Assembly (NCBI GenBank): GCA_022340315.1
Contig: JAJDOD010000019.1
Location: 1 to 35,417, forward strand
Length of the DNA stretch: 35,417 bases
DNA from: Silicimonas sp.
Lineage (GTDB): Bacteria; Pseudomonadota; Alphaproteobacteria; Rhodobacterales; Rhodobacteraceae
Reading direction: 5' to 3'
This document shows, in pieces, positions 1 through 7,559 of the stretch. Every line of letters begins with the position of its first letter. Position 1 is the first letter of the stretch. Position numbers and translations under genes: made by a program. The notes under the pieces were generated by a model that was given only the letters and a program-made list of their open reading frames with translations, was not told the DNA's origin and ran no database searches.

Positions 1-327
1 GTCACCGTCATGGACCGCGACCGCATGGCCGATTACCAGGCGATGGCCGCCGAGTTGCGCGCCGCCGGCATCCGCGCCGAGGTCTACCTCGGCAACCCGA
101 AGAACTTCGGCAACCAGCTCAAATACGCCGACAAGCGCGGCTCCCCCGTCGCGATTATCCAGGGTGCCGACGAACACGCAAACGACAAGGTGCAAATCAA
201 GGACCTGATCCTGGGCGCGAAGATCGCGGAAACCGCGACCCATGAAGAATGGAAAGACCAGCCCGCGCAGGAGGAAGTGCCGCGCGACCAGTTGGTGGCG
301 ACTGTGCAGCGGATGCTGGGAAGATGA
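1..327 (+). CDS. hisS: Histidyl-tRNA synthetase, C-terminal end (partial)
   Basis: The reading frame is open from the first base and stops with TGA at 325-327, so only the last 108 residues are present. They match the C-terminal anticodon-binding domain of class II histidyl-tRNA synthetase: an alternating alpha/beta segment with a [19 protein letters not shown] stretch, then VAIIQGADE, as seen in proteobacterial HisS. The enzyme charges tRNA-His with histidine in the cytoplasm. The catalytic domain lies outside the window, so integrity cannot be judged. It is followed 121 bases later by hisZ, itself a HisS paralogue, and the hisS-hisZ-hisG order is common in alphaproteobacteria. Identification is supported by both sequence and neighbours. 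Confidence 0.9.
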   Translation, partial: VTVMDRDRMADYQAMAAELRAAGIRAEVYLGNPKNFGNQLKYADKRGSPVAIIQGADEHANDKVQIKDLILGAKIAETATHEEWKDQPAQEEVPRDQLVATVQRMLGR

Positions 328-362
328 CGAACCGAAGCGCGGAACGCGCGACACGCGACCGA

Positions 363-396
363 CCCGCCCCCCCGGGGCGGGCGCGTTCTAGAACGC
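363..396. repeat. Two adjacent inverted repeats between hisS and hisZ
   Basis: Bases 363-370 (CCCGCCCC) and 374-381 (GGGGCGGG) form a perfect 8-bp stem with a CCC loop. Directly after it, 383-396 (GCGTTCTAGAACGC) is a perfect 14-base palindrome. There is no T-run, so a classical intrinsic terminator is not indicated. The pair could separate hisS from hisZ-hisG transcripts, or the palindrome could be a protein-binding site; neither is shown. Confidence 0.5.
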
Positions 397-448
397 ACCC
401 ACCCCGCGGGCCGGTCGCGTATCGCGCTTGCCCGAAGTTTCTCCCGGC

Positions 449-1501
449 ATGACCCGCAAGGCCGACATCCGCGCCGAAGCCGAACGGCTCCGCGCCGTCT
501 TCGAAGCGCGCGGCGCGCAGGTCTTCGAGGCCGATATCCTGCAACACGCGGGCGCGCTTCTCGACCTTTACGGCGAAGACATCCGCGCCCGCGCCTTCGT
601 CACCCACGATCCCCTCCAGGGCGAAATGATGCTCCGCCCCGACTTCACCGTGCCGCTGGTCGAGCGCCACACGGGCGAGGGTCGCAAACCGGCGCGCTAC
701 ACCTACGCGGGCGAGGTGTTCCGGAGCCAGGAAGACGACCCGGACCGCGCGTCGGAGTACATGCAGGTCGGCTACGAGGTGCTGGGCGAGGATCCGGCGG
801 AGGCCGATGCCGAGGTGCTGGCAAGCTTCCTCGACGTGCTCGCCCCACATCGCCTGAAGGCCGCGATGGGCGATATCGGCCTGCTCCGCGCCGCAGTTGC
901 CGGTTTGATGACCTCCGAGGCACGCAAGGCCGCGTTGATGCGCCACCTCTGGCGCCCGCAGCGTTTCAAGGCGCTGCTCACCCGCTACAGCAACCCCGCG
1001 CGCGACATTCCCGAGATGAACGGCGGGCAGGAGATCGGTCTCCGCGACCGCGCCGAGGTCGAGGCCCGTATTGCGCGGCTCCGCGAAGACAGCGCGGTGC
1101 CCCCGATCTCGGGGGAGGAGATCGCGCTCATCGACGCGCTTCTCTCGGTCAGCGGCAACGCGCTGGAGGCGCTGGAGAAACTCCGCGCCCTGCAAGCCGA
1201 CCTGCCCTCCATCGCGGATGCCGTCGCGGCGCTTGATGCGCGCTACACGGCACTTGCCGCCCGCGACGTCGACCTCGCGCGTTTCGCCTTCGAGACCAGC
1301 TATGGACGCACCACGCTGGAATATTACGATGGCTTCGTCTTCGGCTTCACCTTCCCCGACCGCCCCGACCTGCCCCCCATCGCCACCGGCGGCCGCTACG
1401 ATGCCCTCACCCGCGCCATCGGCGGCGGCGCGGGCACGCCCGCCGTCGGAGGCGTGATCCGGCCGGGGCTGCTGCTGCAACTGGCGGAGGGCGCGCAATG
1501 A
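449..1501 (+). CDS. hisZ: ATP phosphoribosyltransferase regulatory subunit HisZ
   Basis: A 350-residue HisS-like protein lacking the anticodon-binding domain. It shows class II synthetase-like segments such as MLRPDFTVPLVERH and YTYAGEVFRSQ, and near the C-terminus a GGRYDAL motif followed by a glycine-rich AIGGGAG stretch. HisZ does not charge tRNA; in species with a short HisG it joins HisG in a hetero-octamer, completing catalysis and giving histidine feedback control. I chose ATG 449 because MTRKADIRAEAERL resembles the usual N-terminus; a TTG at 428 would add seven residues. Its stop overlaps the hisG start (ATGA, 1498-1501), which implies translational coupling. The short HisG next door strongly supports the assignment. 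Confidence 0.92.
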   Translation: MTRKADIRAEAERLRAVFEARGAQVFEADILQHAGALLDLYGEDIRARAFVTHDPLQGEMMLRPDFTVPLVERHTGEGRKPARYTYAGEVFRSQEDDPDRASEYMQVGYEVLGEDPAEADAEVLASFLDVLAPHRLKAAMGDIGLLRAAVAGLMTSEARKAALMRHLWRPQRFKALLTRYSNPARDIPEMNGGQEIGLRDRAEVEARIARLREDSAVPPISGEEIALIDALLSVSGNALEALEKLRALQADLPSIADAVAALDARYTALAARDVDLARFAFETSYGRTTLEYYDGFVFGFTFPDRPDLPPIATGGRYDALTRAIGGGAGTPAVGGVIRPGLLLQLAEGAQ

Positions 1502-2193
1502 CCCTCAAGCTCGGCATTCCTTCCAAGGGCCGGTTGATGGAGAAGACCTTCGACTGGTTCCGCGATCGCGGCGTGACGCTGTCGCTCACCGGCGGCAACC
1601 GAGAATATGCGGGCCGGGTCGAGGACGTGCCCGGCGTCGACCTGGTCCTGCTCGCGGCGGGCGAAGTCCCCCGCGAATTGGCCGCGGGCCGGGTGCATGC
1701 CGGCGTCACCGGCATCGACATGGTACGAGAGAAACTGGCGTTCTGGGAGACCCGCGTCAGCGAGGTTGCCCGCCTCGGCTTCGGCGGCGCCGACCTGGTG
1801 ATCGCCGTTCCCGACTTCTGGGCCGACTGCCGCACCCTCGACGATCTCGACGCTGTCGCGGCGGCCTTCAGACAGACGCACGGTCACCGGCTGCGCATCG
1901 CCACCAAGTATCACCGCCTGGTCCGCGAGTTCCTGAAGGCCAAGGGTGTTGCCGACTACCAGTTGGTTGACAGCCAGGGCGCGACCGAAGGCACGGTCAA
2001 GAACCTCAGCGCTGAAGCCATCGCCGACATCACCTCGACCGGCGAGACCCTGCGCGCCAACCACCTGCGTGTGCTCGACGACGGGCTGGTGCTGCGCTCG
2101 GAGGCCGCGCTGGTCAAAACCCGCGCCGAGGTCTGGACGCCGGAAACACGGTCGGCCTGGAGCGAGCTTCAGGCGCGCCTCGGCCTGGATTGA
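1498..2193 (+). CDS. hisG: ATP phosphoribosyltransferase, short form
   Basis: A 231-residue protein that catalyses the first step of histidine synthesis, joining ATP and PRPP into phosphoribosyl-ATP. It starts with LKLGIPSKGRLME, the N-terminal signature of HisG, and carries VHAGVTGIDMVRE and a PRPP-loop-like region DSQGATEGTVKNL. The length is that of the short family, which lacks the C-terminal ACT-like regulatory domain found in ~300-residue HisG, so it depends on HisZ. It overlaps hisZ by four bases. A short repeat (2206-2228) follows the stop, and the next gene is convergent. Confidence 0.95.
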   Translation: MTLKLGIPSKGRLMEKTFDWFRDRGVTLSLTGGNREYAGRVEDVPGVDLVLLAAGEVPRELAAGRVHAGVTGIDMVREKLAFWETRVSEVARLGFGGADLVIAVPDFWADCRTLDDLDAVAAAFRQTHGHRLRIATKYHRLVREFLKAKGVADYQLVDSQGATEGTVKNLSAEAIADITSTGETLRANHLRVLDDGLVLRSEAALVKTRAEVWTPETRSAWSELQARLGLD

Positions 2194-2205
2194 TCCGCCG
2201 GAATT

Positions 2206-2228
2206 TGCGTATTTTTGAAGAGATGAAG
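2206..2228 (+). repeat. Short intergenic repeat, copy 1 (23 nt)
   Basis: A 23-base sequence beginning TGCGTATTTTTGAAG and ending GATGAAG is repeated exactly at 7523-7545 between ureA and ureB. Here it lies between the convergent hisG and DUF1489 genes. It is AT-rich against a GC-rich background and ends in the same GATGAAG as the longer hairpin elements at 10997-11051 and 31431-31485, so it may be a member of one intergenic family. Confidence 0.75.
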
Positions 2229-2234
2229 GACGCG

Positions 2235-2660
2235 CTAGCGCACGCCCACTTCCGCCAGCGCCGCCATCAGCCGCGGCGGAAGGTCGTCATTCGCCGACCC
2301 CTTCGGCAGATCGCGCGGCGCATCGGCAGCGGCGAGATAGCGCCAGCCCTGGAACGGCCGTTTCGGCACTGTCTCGGTGCGGATCAGTTCGGGGTCGAGC
2401 ACAATGCCACAGCGCCGGATGCCGTCTTCGCGGATCACCTCGTCCAGCCTCAGGATGCGCTGGCGGGCCGAGACGATGCCCTGGATCACCCAGTAGATCG
2501 AGCCGTTCGCCAGCAACTCGCCCTCGCGCTTGGGCCACATCCGGGTGACATGGCGCGGCAGCCCGTCCGCCCCGTGCGCGCGGGCGTTCTTTTGCCAGCG
2601 GGCAAGGTCGGCCACGCTTTCGGTGCCGACGCTGAGCTTGATGAGGTGCAATTCCGCCAT
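2235..2660 (-). CDS. DUF1489 family protein
   Basis: A 141-residue soluble protein of unknown function. The start MAELHLIKLSVGTESVADL and the core WPKREGELLANGSIYWVIQG and PKRPFQGWRYL fit the DUF1489 family that is widespread in alphaproteobacteria. I placed the start at 2660 because the family begins with a short M-x-LHLIKL segment; an upstream ATG would add 15 residues with no family support. No signal peptide or membrane segment is seen. It is convergent with hisG and divergent from nrdJ, sharing a 110-base region with nrdJ. No function can be assigned. Confidence 0.8.
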   Translation of the reverse strand: MAELHLIKLSVGTESVADLARWQKNARAHGADGLPRHVTRMWPKREGELLANGSIYWVIQGIVSARQRILRLDEVIREDGIRRCGIVLDPELIRTETVPKRPFQGWRYLAAADAPRDLPKGSANDDLPPRLMAALAEVGVR

Positions 2661-2694
2661 GCCGTGAAGGTAGCGGAATTGACGGGCGATGCAA

Positions 2695-2725
2695 TTGACT
2701 CGCACCAGATGTGGACATGTGCTAG
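2695..2725 (+). promoter_or_regulatory. Candidate promoter for nrdJ
   Basis: TTGACT at 2695-2700 resembles a -35 box and TGCTAG at 2720-2725 a weak -10 box, with a 19-base spacer that is longer than ideal. The predicted start of transcription would fall about where the palindrome at 2735-2749 begins. The region lies immediately upstream of nrdJ and downstream of the divergent DUF1489 start. This is a consensus comparison by eye only. Confidence 0.35.
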
Positions 2726-2734
2726 CTTCAGAAG

Positions 2735-2749
2735 CCCACAGATTGTGGG
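2735..2749. promoter_or_regulatory. Palindrome / DnaA-box-like operator before nrdJ
   Basis: CCCACA-GAT-TGTGGG is a perfect 6-bp inverted repeat centred 29 bases before the nrdJ ATG. Its right half runs into TGTGGGTAA (2744-2752), which on the other strand reads TTACCCACA, one base from the DnaA-box consensus TTATCCACA. DnaA control of ribonucleotide reductase is known for nrdAB in Escherichia coli, and NrdR also binds palindromes before nrd genes. Which, if either, acts here is not shown. Confidence 0.45.
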
Positions 2750-2770
2750 TAACTCTGGGGAAAACACGTC

Positions 2771-5032
2771 ATGAGCCGCTTCGCCGCACCCATCGCCGAG
2801 CAAATCTGGGACATGAAGTACCGCCTTAAGGCAGCGGACGGCACCGCGCTCGATTCGACGGTCGAGGATACCTGGCGCCGCATCGCTCGCGCACTGGCGG
2901 AAAACGAGAGCGATCCTTCGGCCTGGGAAAGCACCTTCTATGCCGCGCTCGAGGATTTCAGGTTCCTCCCCGCCGGGCGCATCGTGGCGGGCGCGGGCAC
3001 CGACCGGACAGTGACGCTGTTCAACTGCTTCGTCATGGGCACCATCCCCGACTCGATGGCCGGCATTTTCGAGAACCTCAAGGAAGCGGCGCTGACCATG
3101 CAGCAGGGCGGCGGCATCGGTTATGATTTCTCGACCATCCGGCCCAAGGGCGCCGATGTGAAAGGCGTTGCGGCGGACGCCTCGGGCCCGCTCTCCTTCA
3201 TGGATGTCTGGGACGCGATGTGCCGCACGATCATGTCCGCCGGATCGCGGCGCGGCGCGATGATGGCGACGATGCGCTGCGATCACCCGGATATCGAGGA
3301 TTTCATCGGTGCGAAAAGCGACCCCGCGCGGTTGAGGAACTTCAACGTCAGCGTGCTGGTCACGGACGCCTTCATGGAGGCCGTCAAGGCCGATGGTCCG
3401 TGGGAACTGACCTTCGGCGGCAAGGTCATGAAGACCGTCGACGCGCGCGACCTCTGGAACCGGATCATGCGCGCGACCTATGACTATGCCGAGCCGGGCG
3501 TCATCTTCATCGACCGGATCAACGCGATGAACAACCTCGCCTATTGCGAGACGATCAGCGCCACCAATCCCTGCGGCGAGCAGCCGCTGCCGCCTTACGG
3601 CGCCTGTCTCCTCGGTTCGGTCAACCTCGCCCGGCTGGTGCCCAATCCGTTCGACGATGACGCCGCACTTGACGAAGACGCGCTCGACGACCTCGTGGCC
3701 ACGGCGATCCGCATGATGGACAACGTGGTGGATGCGTCGAATTTCCCCCTGGAGGCGCAGGCCCGCGAGGCGGCGGCCAAGCGCCGGATCGGGCTTGGCG
3801 TCACCGGGCTGGCGGATGCGCTGGCGATGGTCGGCGTGCGCTACGGCTCCGAGGAGGCCGCCGCGCTGACCGAGCGCTGGCTCCATCGGATCGCCCGCGC
3901 CGCCTACCTCGCATCGGTCGGGCTGGCGAAAGAGAAGGGCGCCTTCCCTCTTTTCGACGCCGAGGCCTATCTCGCCAGCGGCGCGATGCAGGCGATGGAC
4001 CAAGACGTGCGCGACGCGATCCGGGTCCACGGCATCCGCAACGCGCTTTTGACGTCGATCGCGCCCACCGGCACGATCAGCCTGTTCGCGGGCAACGTCT
4101 CATCGGGGATCGAGCCGATCTTCGCCCATGCCTACAGCCGCAAGGTGCTGCAGAAGGACGGCTCGCGGACCGAGGAGGAGGTGGTCGACTACGCCGTGGC
4201 CAAATGGCGCGACATGAAGGGTAATGAGCCGCTACCGGATTATTTCGTGAACGCCCAGACCCTCGCGCCGTCCGAACACGTGCGGATGCAGGCGGCTGCG
4301 CAGAAATGGGTGGATTCGTCGATCTCGAAGACCATCAACGTGCCCGAGGACATCGGCTTCGAGGCGTTCAAGGACGTCTACATGCAGGCTTACGAGACGG
4401 GCTGCAAGGGCTGCACGACCTACCGGCCGAACGCGGTGACGGGGTCGGTGTTGACGGTCAGTGAAAGCTCTGAGGCGACGCCCGAGACCACGACAGGCGG
4501 CGACGTGATTTACATCGCCGAACCCCTCGACCGCCCCGGCGCGTTGGAAGGCCAGACCTACAAGCTCAAGTGGCCGATGTCCGAGCACGCGCTCTACATA
4601 ACCGTCAACGACGTCATCATCGGCGGGCGGCGCCAGCCCTTCGAGGTCTTCATCAACTCCAAGAACATGGAACACTTCGCCTGGACGGTCGCGCTCACCC
4701 GCATGATCTCGGCGGTCTTCCGGCGCGGCGGCGATGTCTCCTTCGTGGTCGAGGAACTGAAAGCCGTCTTCGACCCGCGCGGCGGCGCCTGGATGAACGG
4801 CAAGTACGTGCCGTCGATCCTGGCGGCCATCGGCGGCGTGATCGAGCGCCACCTGATCGCTATCGGCTTTATCGAAGGCGAGGGGATGGGCCTCAAGACC
4901 GACCCCAAGGCAGAAGTGGTGAACCTGAACGAGACGCCCGGCCCGGCCTGCCCGAATTGCGGGCAATACGGGATGCAGATGATCGAAGGCTGCATGACCT
5001 GCCCGAATTGCGGGCACTCGAAATGCGGCTAG
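2771..5032 (+). CDS. nrdJ: Adenosylcobalamin-dependent (class II) ribonucleotide reductase
   Basis: This 753-residue enzyme reduces ribonucleotides to deoxyribonucleotides, using vitamin B12 to make the radical. C268 in NPCGEQPLPPYGAC fits the radical cysteine, with C279 eleven residues on and C86 (LFNCFVMG) as the likely redox partners; the same spacing is known in Thermotoga NrdJ. Further family segments are MQQGGGIGYDFS, SAGSRRGAMMA and the phosphate-binding APTGTISLFAGN. The C-terminus (727-752) has six cysteines in CPNCG...CMTCPNCG...C, a zinc-ribbon-like tail for re-reduction. ATG 2771 begins MSRFAAPIAEQIW. No NrdAB or NrdDG genes are visible in the window. A candidate promoter and palindrome lie upstream. 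Confidence 0.95.
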   Translation: MSRFAAPIAEQIWDMKYRLKAADGTALDSTVEDTWRRIARALAENESDPSAWESTFYAALEDFRFLPAGRIVAGAGTDRTVTLFNCFVMGTIPDSMAGIFENLKEAALTMQQGGGIGYDFSTIRPKGADVKGVAADASGPLSFMDVWDAMCRTIMSAGSRRGAMMATMRCDHPDIEDFIGAKSDPARLRNFNVSVLVTDAFMEAVKADGPWELTFGGKVMKTVDARDLWNRIMRATYDYAEPGVIFIDRINAMNNLAYCETISATNPCGEQPLPPYGACLLGSVNLARLVPNPFDDDAALDEDALDDLVATAIRMMDNVVDASNFPLEAQAREAAAKRRIGLGVTGLADALAMVGVRYGSEEAAALTERWLHRIARAAYLASVGLAKEKGAFPLFDAEAYLASGAMQAMDQDVRDAIRVHGIRNALLTSIAPTGTISLFAGNVSSGIEPIFAHAYSRKVLQKDGSRTEEEVVDYAVAKWRDMKGNEPLPDYFVNAQTLAPSEHVRMQAAAQKWVDSSISKTINVPEDIGFEAFKDVYMQAYETGCKGCTTYRPNAVTGSVLTVSESSEATPETTTGGDVIYIAEPLDRPGALEGQTYKLKWPMSEHALYITVNDVIIGGRRQPFEVFINSKNMEHFAWTVALTRMISAVFRRGGDVSFVVEELKAVFDPRGGAWMNGKYVPSILAAIGGVIERHLIAIGFIEGEGMGLKTDPKAEVVNLNETPGPACPNCGQYGMQMIEGCMTCPNCGHSKCG

Positions 5033-5135
5033 GCGGCTGACGGCACGCCCGCCGCGTCGCGCGGGGCGGCCGCCGTTGCCGAAAAGACTCAGCCCACATC
5101 CATGCAGTGCCCGCTTGCACAGCGCCCCCTTGCCC

Positions 5136-5144
5136 TGTGGATAA
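5136..5144 (-). promoter_or_regulatory. Perfect DnaA box upstream of the Hint-protein gene
   Basis: TGTGGATAA on the plus strand is TTATCCACA on the minus strand, the exact DnaA-box consensus. It extends to TGTGGATAACTC, which differs by one base from TGTGGGTAACTC at 2744-2755 before nrdJ. It sits 50 bases before the start of the Hint-domain gene, in the 161-base gap after nrdJ. A single 9-mer can occur by chance, and no cluster of boxes or AT-rich unwinding region suggests an origin. Confidence 0.45.
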
Positions 5145-5193
5145 CTCCCGCTAACCTCCAGCCAAAGAACAAATAAAATACTGAGGCAGGTGG

Positions 5194-6264
5194 ATGAACA
5201 TGATGGCGCGCCCTTCGGGCACGTTCGTCATTTCCTGGGCGCAGACCGAGGTCGATGGCCTGATCGCGGCGCCGGTCGCATCGCTGGACGCGGGTGCGAT
5301 ATGGATTTGGCGTGGTGAAGCCGTACAGATCGACGGAGCGACGGGGATTGGCGTCAGACCCTCGCCGGAAGGCGACGAGGAAAGACGAAGGCGCGCCGCG
5401 TCCGGTGCGCGCCGCGTCGTCGCCCGCGCGCTCGCGCTGGAAGGCGTCCGCGTGCCGTATGTCGATGACAGCGCGAATTTCGACCGGGCTTTCGTCTTGA
5501 CCGATGGCCACCGCAAGTGGACCGCGACGTTGATCGAGATGCCCGAGATCGCCCGTCCCCTGCTGATGTTTTCCGACCGGATGCCGCCGCAGGACACGCC
5601 GCTCTACATCGCTGAAGGGGTGGCGGAGCCGATCCTGCCCTCGCGGATCACCGAGGCACGGGAAGGGGTCGTCTGTTTCACGCCGGGCACCATGCTGGAA
5701 ACGCCCGAAGGTCTGCGCGCGGTCGAGACACTGGTCGCGGGCGATCGCGTGGTGACCAAGGACGCCGGCGCCCAGACCATCGTCTGGGCGGGCAGCCGCA
5801 ATGTCTCGGGCGCGCGGCTTTACGCCATGCCCGATCTGCGCCCCGTCCGCATCCGCGAAGGCGCGCTTGGCACCGGCCGCCCGAACGGCGATCTCATCGT
5901 TTCCCCCGATCACCGGATGCTTGTCGGCGGTGCAGCGGCGCGCGCGCTCTGGGGCGAAGACGAGGTTCTGGTCGCCGCCCGCGACCTGATCGACGGCCAG
6001 CGCATTGCACGCGACCTGGCCGCGAAGTCCGTCGTTTATCATCACCTGATGCTTGAGCATCACCATGTGCTGATCGCCAACGGCGTCGAAACCGAGAGCT
6101 TCCACCCGGCAGCGGCCTCGCTCGACGCGGTGGAAGAGGATCAGCGCACGCGCCTGTTCGACGTGATGCCCGACCTGGCCAGCGACGCCGAAAGCTATGG
6201 TCCGACAACGCGCCGCAGTCTCAGCAAGGCCGAGGCCGCGCTCCTGCCCGGCGTGGCAGCCTGA
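5194..6264 (+). CDS. Hint (Hedgehog/intein-type) domain protein
   Basis: A 356-residue protein. Residues 161-306 look like a Hint_2 domain: it opens with C161 in VCFTPGTMLETPEGLRAVE, followed by LVAGDRVVTKD, the mid-domain SPDHRM (237-242) and HHHVLIANGVETESFHP at the end. In intein and Hedgehog Hint domains the first cysteine attacks the preceding peptide bond, so cleavage before C161 is possible but unproven. The first 160 residues match nothing I recognise. I see no clear signal peptide. ATG 5194 follows GAGG (5183-5186) at a suitable distance; ATGs at 5200 and 5203 are alternatives. Such proteins are common in Rhodobacterales and their substrates are unknown. Confidence 0.82.
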   Translation: MNMMARPSGTFVISWAQTEVDGLIAAPVASLDAGAIWIWRGEAVQIDGATGIGVRPSPEGDEERRRRAASGARRVVARALALEGVRVPYVDDSANFDRAFVLTDGHRKWTATLIEMPEIARPLLMFSDRMPPQDTPLYIAEGVAEPILPSRITEAREGVVCFTPGTMLETPEGLRAVETLVAGDRVVTKDAGAQTIVWAGSRNVSGARLYAMPDLRPVRIREGALGTGRPNGDLIVSPDHRMLVGGAAARALWGEDEVLVAARDLIDGQRIARDLAAKSVVYHHLMLEHHHVLIANGVETESFHPAAASLDAVEEDQRTRLFDVMPDLASDAESYGPTTRRSLSKAEAALLPGVAA

Positions 6265-6268
6265 CATT

Positions 6269-6313
6269 GCCCAAAAACTAGGCAGGCGCCCCCGCGCGCC
6301 CCGGTTTTTTGGC
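6269..6313. terminator. Candidate intrinsic terminator after the Hint gene
   Basis: An outer stem pairs GCC-AAAAAC (6269-6278) with GTTTTTT-GGC (6304-6313) with one mismatch, and an inner stem pairs GGCGC (6285-6289) with GCGCC (6296-6300). The T6 run sits on the right and an A5 run on the left, so it could act in both directions. It begins four bases after the Hint gene stop and separates that gene from the urease cluster. Confidence 0.45.
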
Positions 6314-6314
6314 C

Positions 6315-6339
6315 ATCGGGACGCGCCACCCCTCCCGAT
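6315..6339. promoter_or_regulatory. Inverted repeat upstream of the urease cluster
   Basis: ATCGGGA (6315-6321) and TCCCGAT (6333-6339) are perfect 7-base arms separated by 11 bases, with arm centres 18 bases apart. The site lies 50 bases before ureD, in the only sizeable gap before the cluster, so it is a possible operator. I could not fit a convincing promoter next to it. Confidence 0.3.
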
Positions 6340-6388
6340 CAGCGGCCCCAGCGCGTATTGAAGGGAAGACTGCCGGTCGGGGATACGC

Positions 6389-7216
6389 GTGACGGACATG
6401 CCGAGAGAACTGGGTGCCTTGCAGCCGCGCGCGCGCGGCGCCGTGCGCCTGTCGGTCGATGCGCCGCTTGGCCGCATGCGCCTCGCGGCACTCCGGCAGT
6501 CGGGTTCGCTTCGCGCACTCTTCCCCCGGACCGACAGTCGCGCAGTGCAGGCCGTTCTGACCAATACTTCCGGTGGCGTCACCGGCGGAGACCGCTTCCG
6601 CACCGAGGTCGCGGTGTCCGAAGGCGCGGAACTGACTGTCACGACACAGGCCGCCGAACGCGCCTATCGCGCCCAGCCGGGCGAGACGGGCCGCGTCGAG
6701 ACCACGCTCGACGTCACCGGCCCAAGCCGCCTCAACTGGCTGCCGCAGGAGACCATTCTTTACGACGGTTGCGCCTTTCACCGCCGCCTGTCGCTTGCAC
6801 TCGACACCGACAGCGCCGCGCTTGTGGTCGAGCCGGTGATATTCGGTCGCGGCGCGATGGGCGAGCGCGTGACCTCCGGCAGTTTCGACGACCGGATCGA
6901 GATCCGTCGCGGCGGCAAACGCCTGTTGCTTGATCGCACGCGCCTGTCCGGCAATCCGGCGGAGGCGCTCGACCGACCCGGTGTGGCGGCGGGGGCAGGC
7001 GCGATGGCGCTCGTCGCCTTTGCCGCCCCTCTGGCCGAGGCCAAGCTCGCCCCGCTTCGCGCACTCCTGCCAGGGACCGCCGGTGCCAGTCTACTCCGCC
7101 CCGATCTGCTGGTGGCGCGGCTGCTTGCACGGGATGCCTTTGACCTGCGCCAGACGCTGCTTCCGGTCATCGACCTCCTTCACGACGACACGCTCCCAAG
7201 ACCCTGGATGATCTGA
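6389..7216 (+). CDS. ureD: Urease accessory protein UreD
   Basis: A 275-residue nickel-insertion scaffold that binds apo-urease and, with UreF and UreG, passes nickel to the active site. Family segments include [37 protein letters not shown] and [11 protein letters not shown] 6389 is preferred because GGGGA lies five bases upstream; ATG 6398 would shorten it by three residues and sit too far from that site. It is the first gene of the cluster and ends one base before the ureA ATG. Cluster order ureDABC...EFG is common in alphaproteobacteria. Confidence 0.9.
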   Translation: MTDMPRELGALQPRARGAVRLSVDAPLGRMRLAALRQSGSLRALFPRTDSRAVQAVLTNTSGGVTGGDRFRTEVAVSEGAELTVTTQAAERAYRAQPGETGRVETTLDVTGPSRLNWLPQETILYDGCAFHRRLSLALDTDSAALVVEPVIFGRGAMGERVTSGSFDDRIEIRRGGKRLLLDRTRLSGNPAEALDRPGVAAGAGAMALVAFAAPLAEAKLAPLRALLPGTAGASLLRPDLLVARLLARDAFDLRQTLLPVIDLLHDDTLPRPWMI

Positions 7217-7217
7217 C

Positions 7218-7520
7218 ATGAACCTGACCCCCCGAGAACGCGACAAGCTTCTGGTCGCGATGGCCGCCGAAGTGGCCCGCAAACGCCTTTCGCGCGGCGT
7301 GAAACTGAACCACCCCGAGGCCATTGCGCTGATCACCGACGCGGTGGTGGAAGGTGCCCGCGACGGGCGCTCGGTCGCGGACCTGATGGAGGCGGGGGCA
7401 CATGTCATCACCCGCGAGCAATGCATGGAAGGGATCGCCGAGATGATCCACGAAGTACAGGTCGAGGCCACCTTTCCCGACGGCACCAAGCTGGTGACGG
7501 TTCACCAGCCGATCCGTTGA
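7218..7520 (+). CDS. ureA: Urease subunit gamma
   Basis: A 100-residue structural subunit of urease, the nickel enzyme that hydrolyses urea to ammonia and carbamate. The start [20 protein letters not shown] and the segments [17 protein letters not shown] and [14 protein letters not shown] are typical, and the length is the family's usual 100. It begins one base after the ureD stop. A short intergenic repeat (7523-7545) lies between it and ureB. Confidence 0.97.
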   Translation: MNLTPRERDKLLVAMAAEVARKRLSRGVKLNHPEAIALITDAVVEGARDGRSVADLMEAGAHVITREQCMEGIAEMIHEVQVEATFPDGTKLVTVHQPIR

Positions 7521-7522
7521 GA

Positions 7523-7545
7523 TGCGTATTTTTGAAGAGATGAAG
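7523..7545 (+). repeat. Short intergenic repeat, copy 2 (23 nt)
   Basis: Identical over 23 bases to 2206-2228. It starts two bases after the ureA stop and ends 14 bases before the ureB start, filling most of the ureA-ureB gap. The GATGAAG end contains an ATG that is not in the ureB frame, and the GAGAGGG just after the repeat probably serves as the ureB ribosome binding site. Confidence 0.75.
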
Positions 7546-7559
7546 AGAGGGCTGGGCGC

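Noticed and set aside
5045-5085. Intrinsic terminator after nrdJ
   Set aside because: A GC-rich stem can be drawn (CCGCG-TCG-CGCGG) but no T-run follows it.
5033-5193. Replication origin around the DnaA box
   Set aside because: Only one perfect box is present, with no box cluster, AT-rich unwinding stretch or origin-linked genes nearby.
6358-6386. Promoter-like TTGAAG-N17-GGATAC upstream of ureD
   Set aside because: The -10 candidate is poor and lies three bases from the GTG start, leaving no room for the GGGGA ribosome site in the transcript.
5089-6642. Minus-strand 517-codon frame across the Hint gene and the start of ureD
   Set aside because: Antisense to the Hint domain with its conserved cysteine and crosses a candidate terminator.
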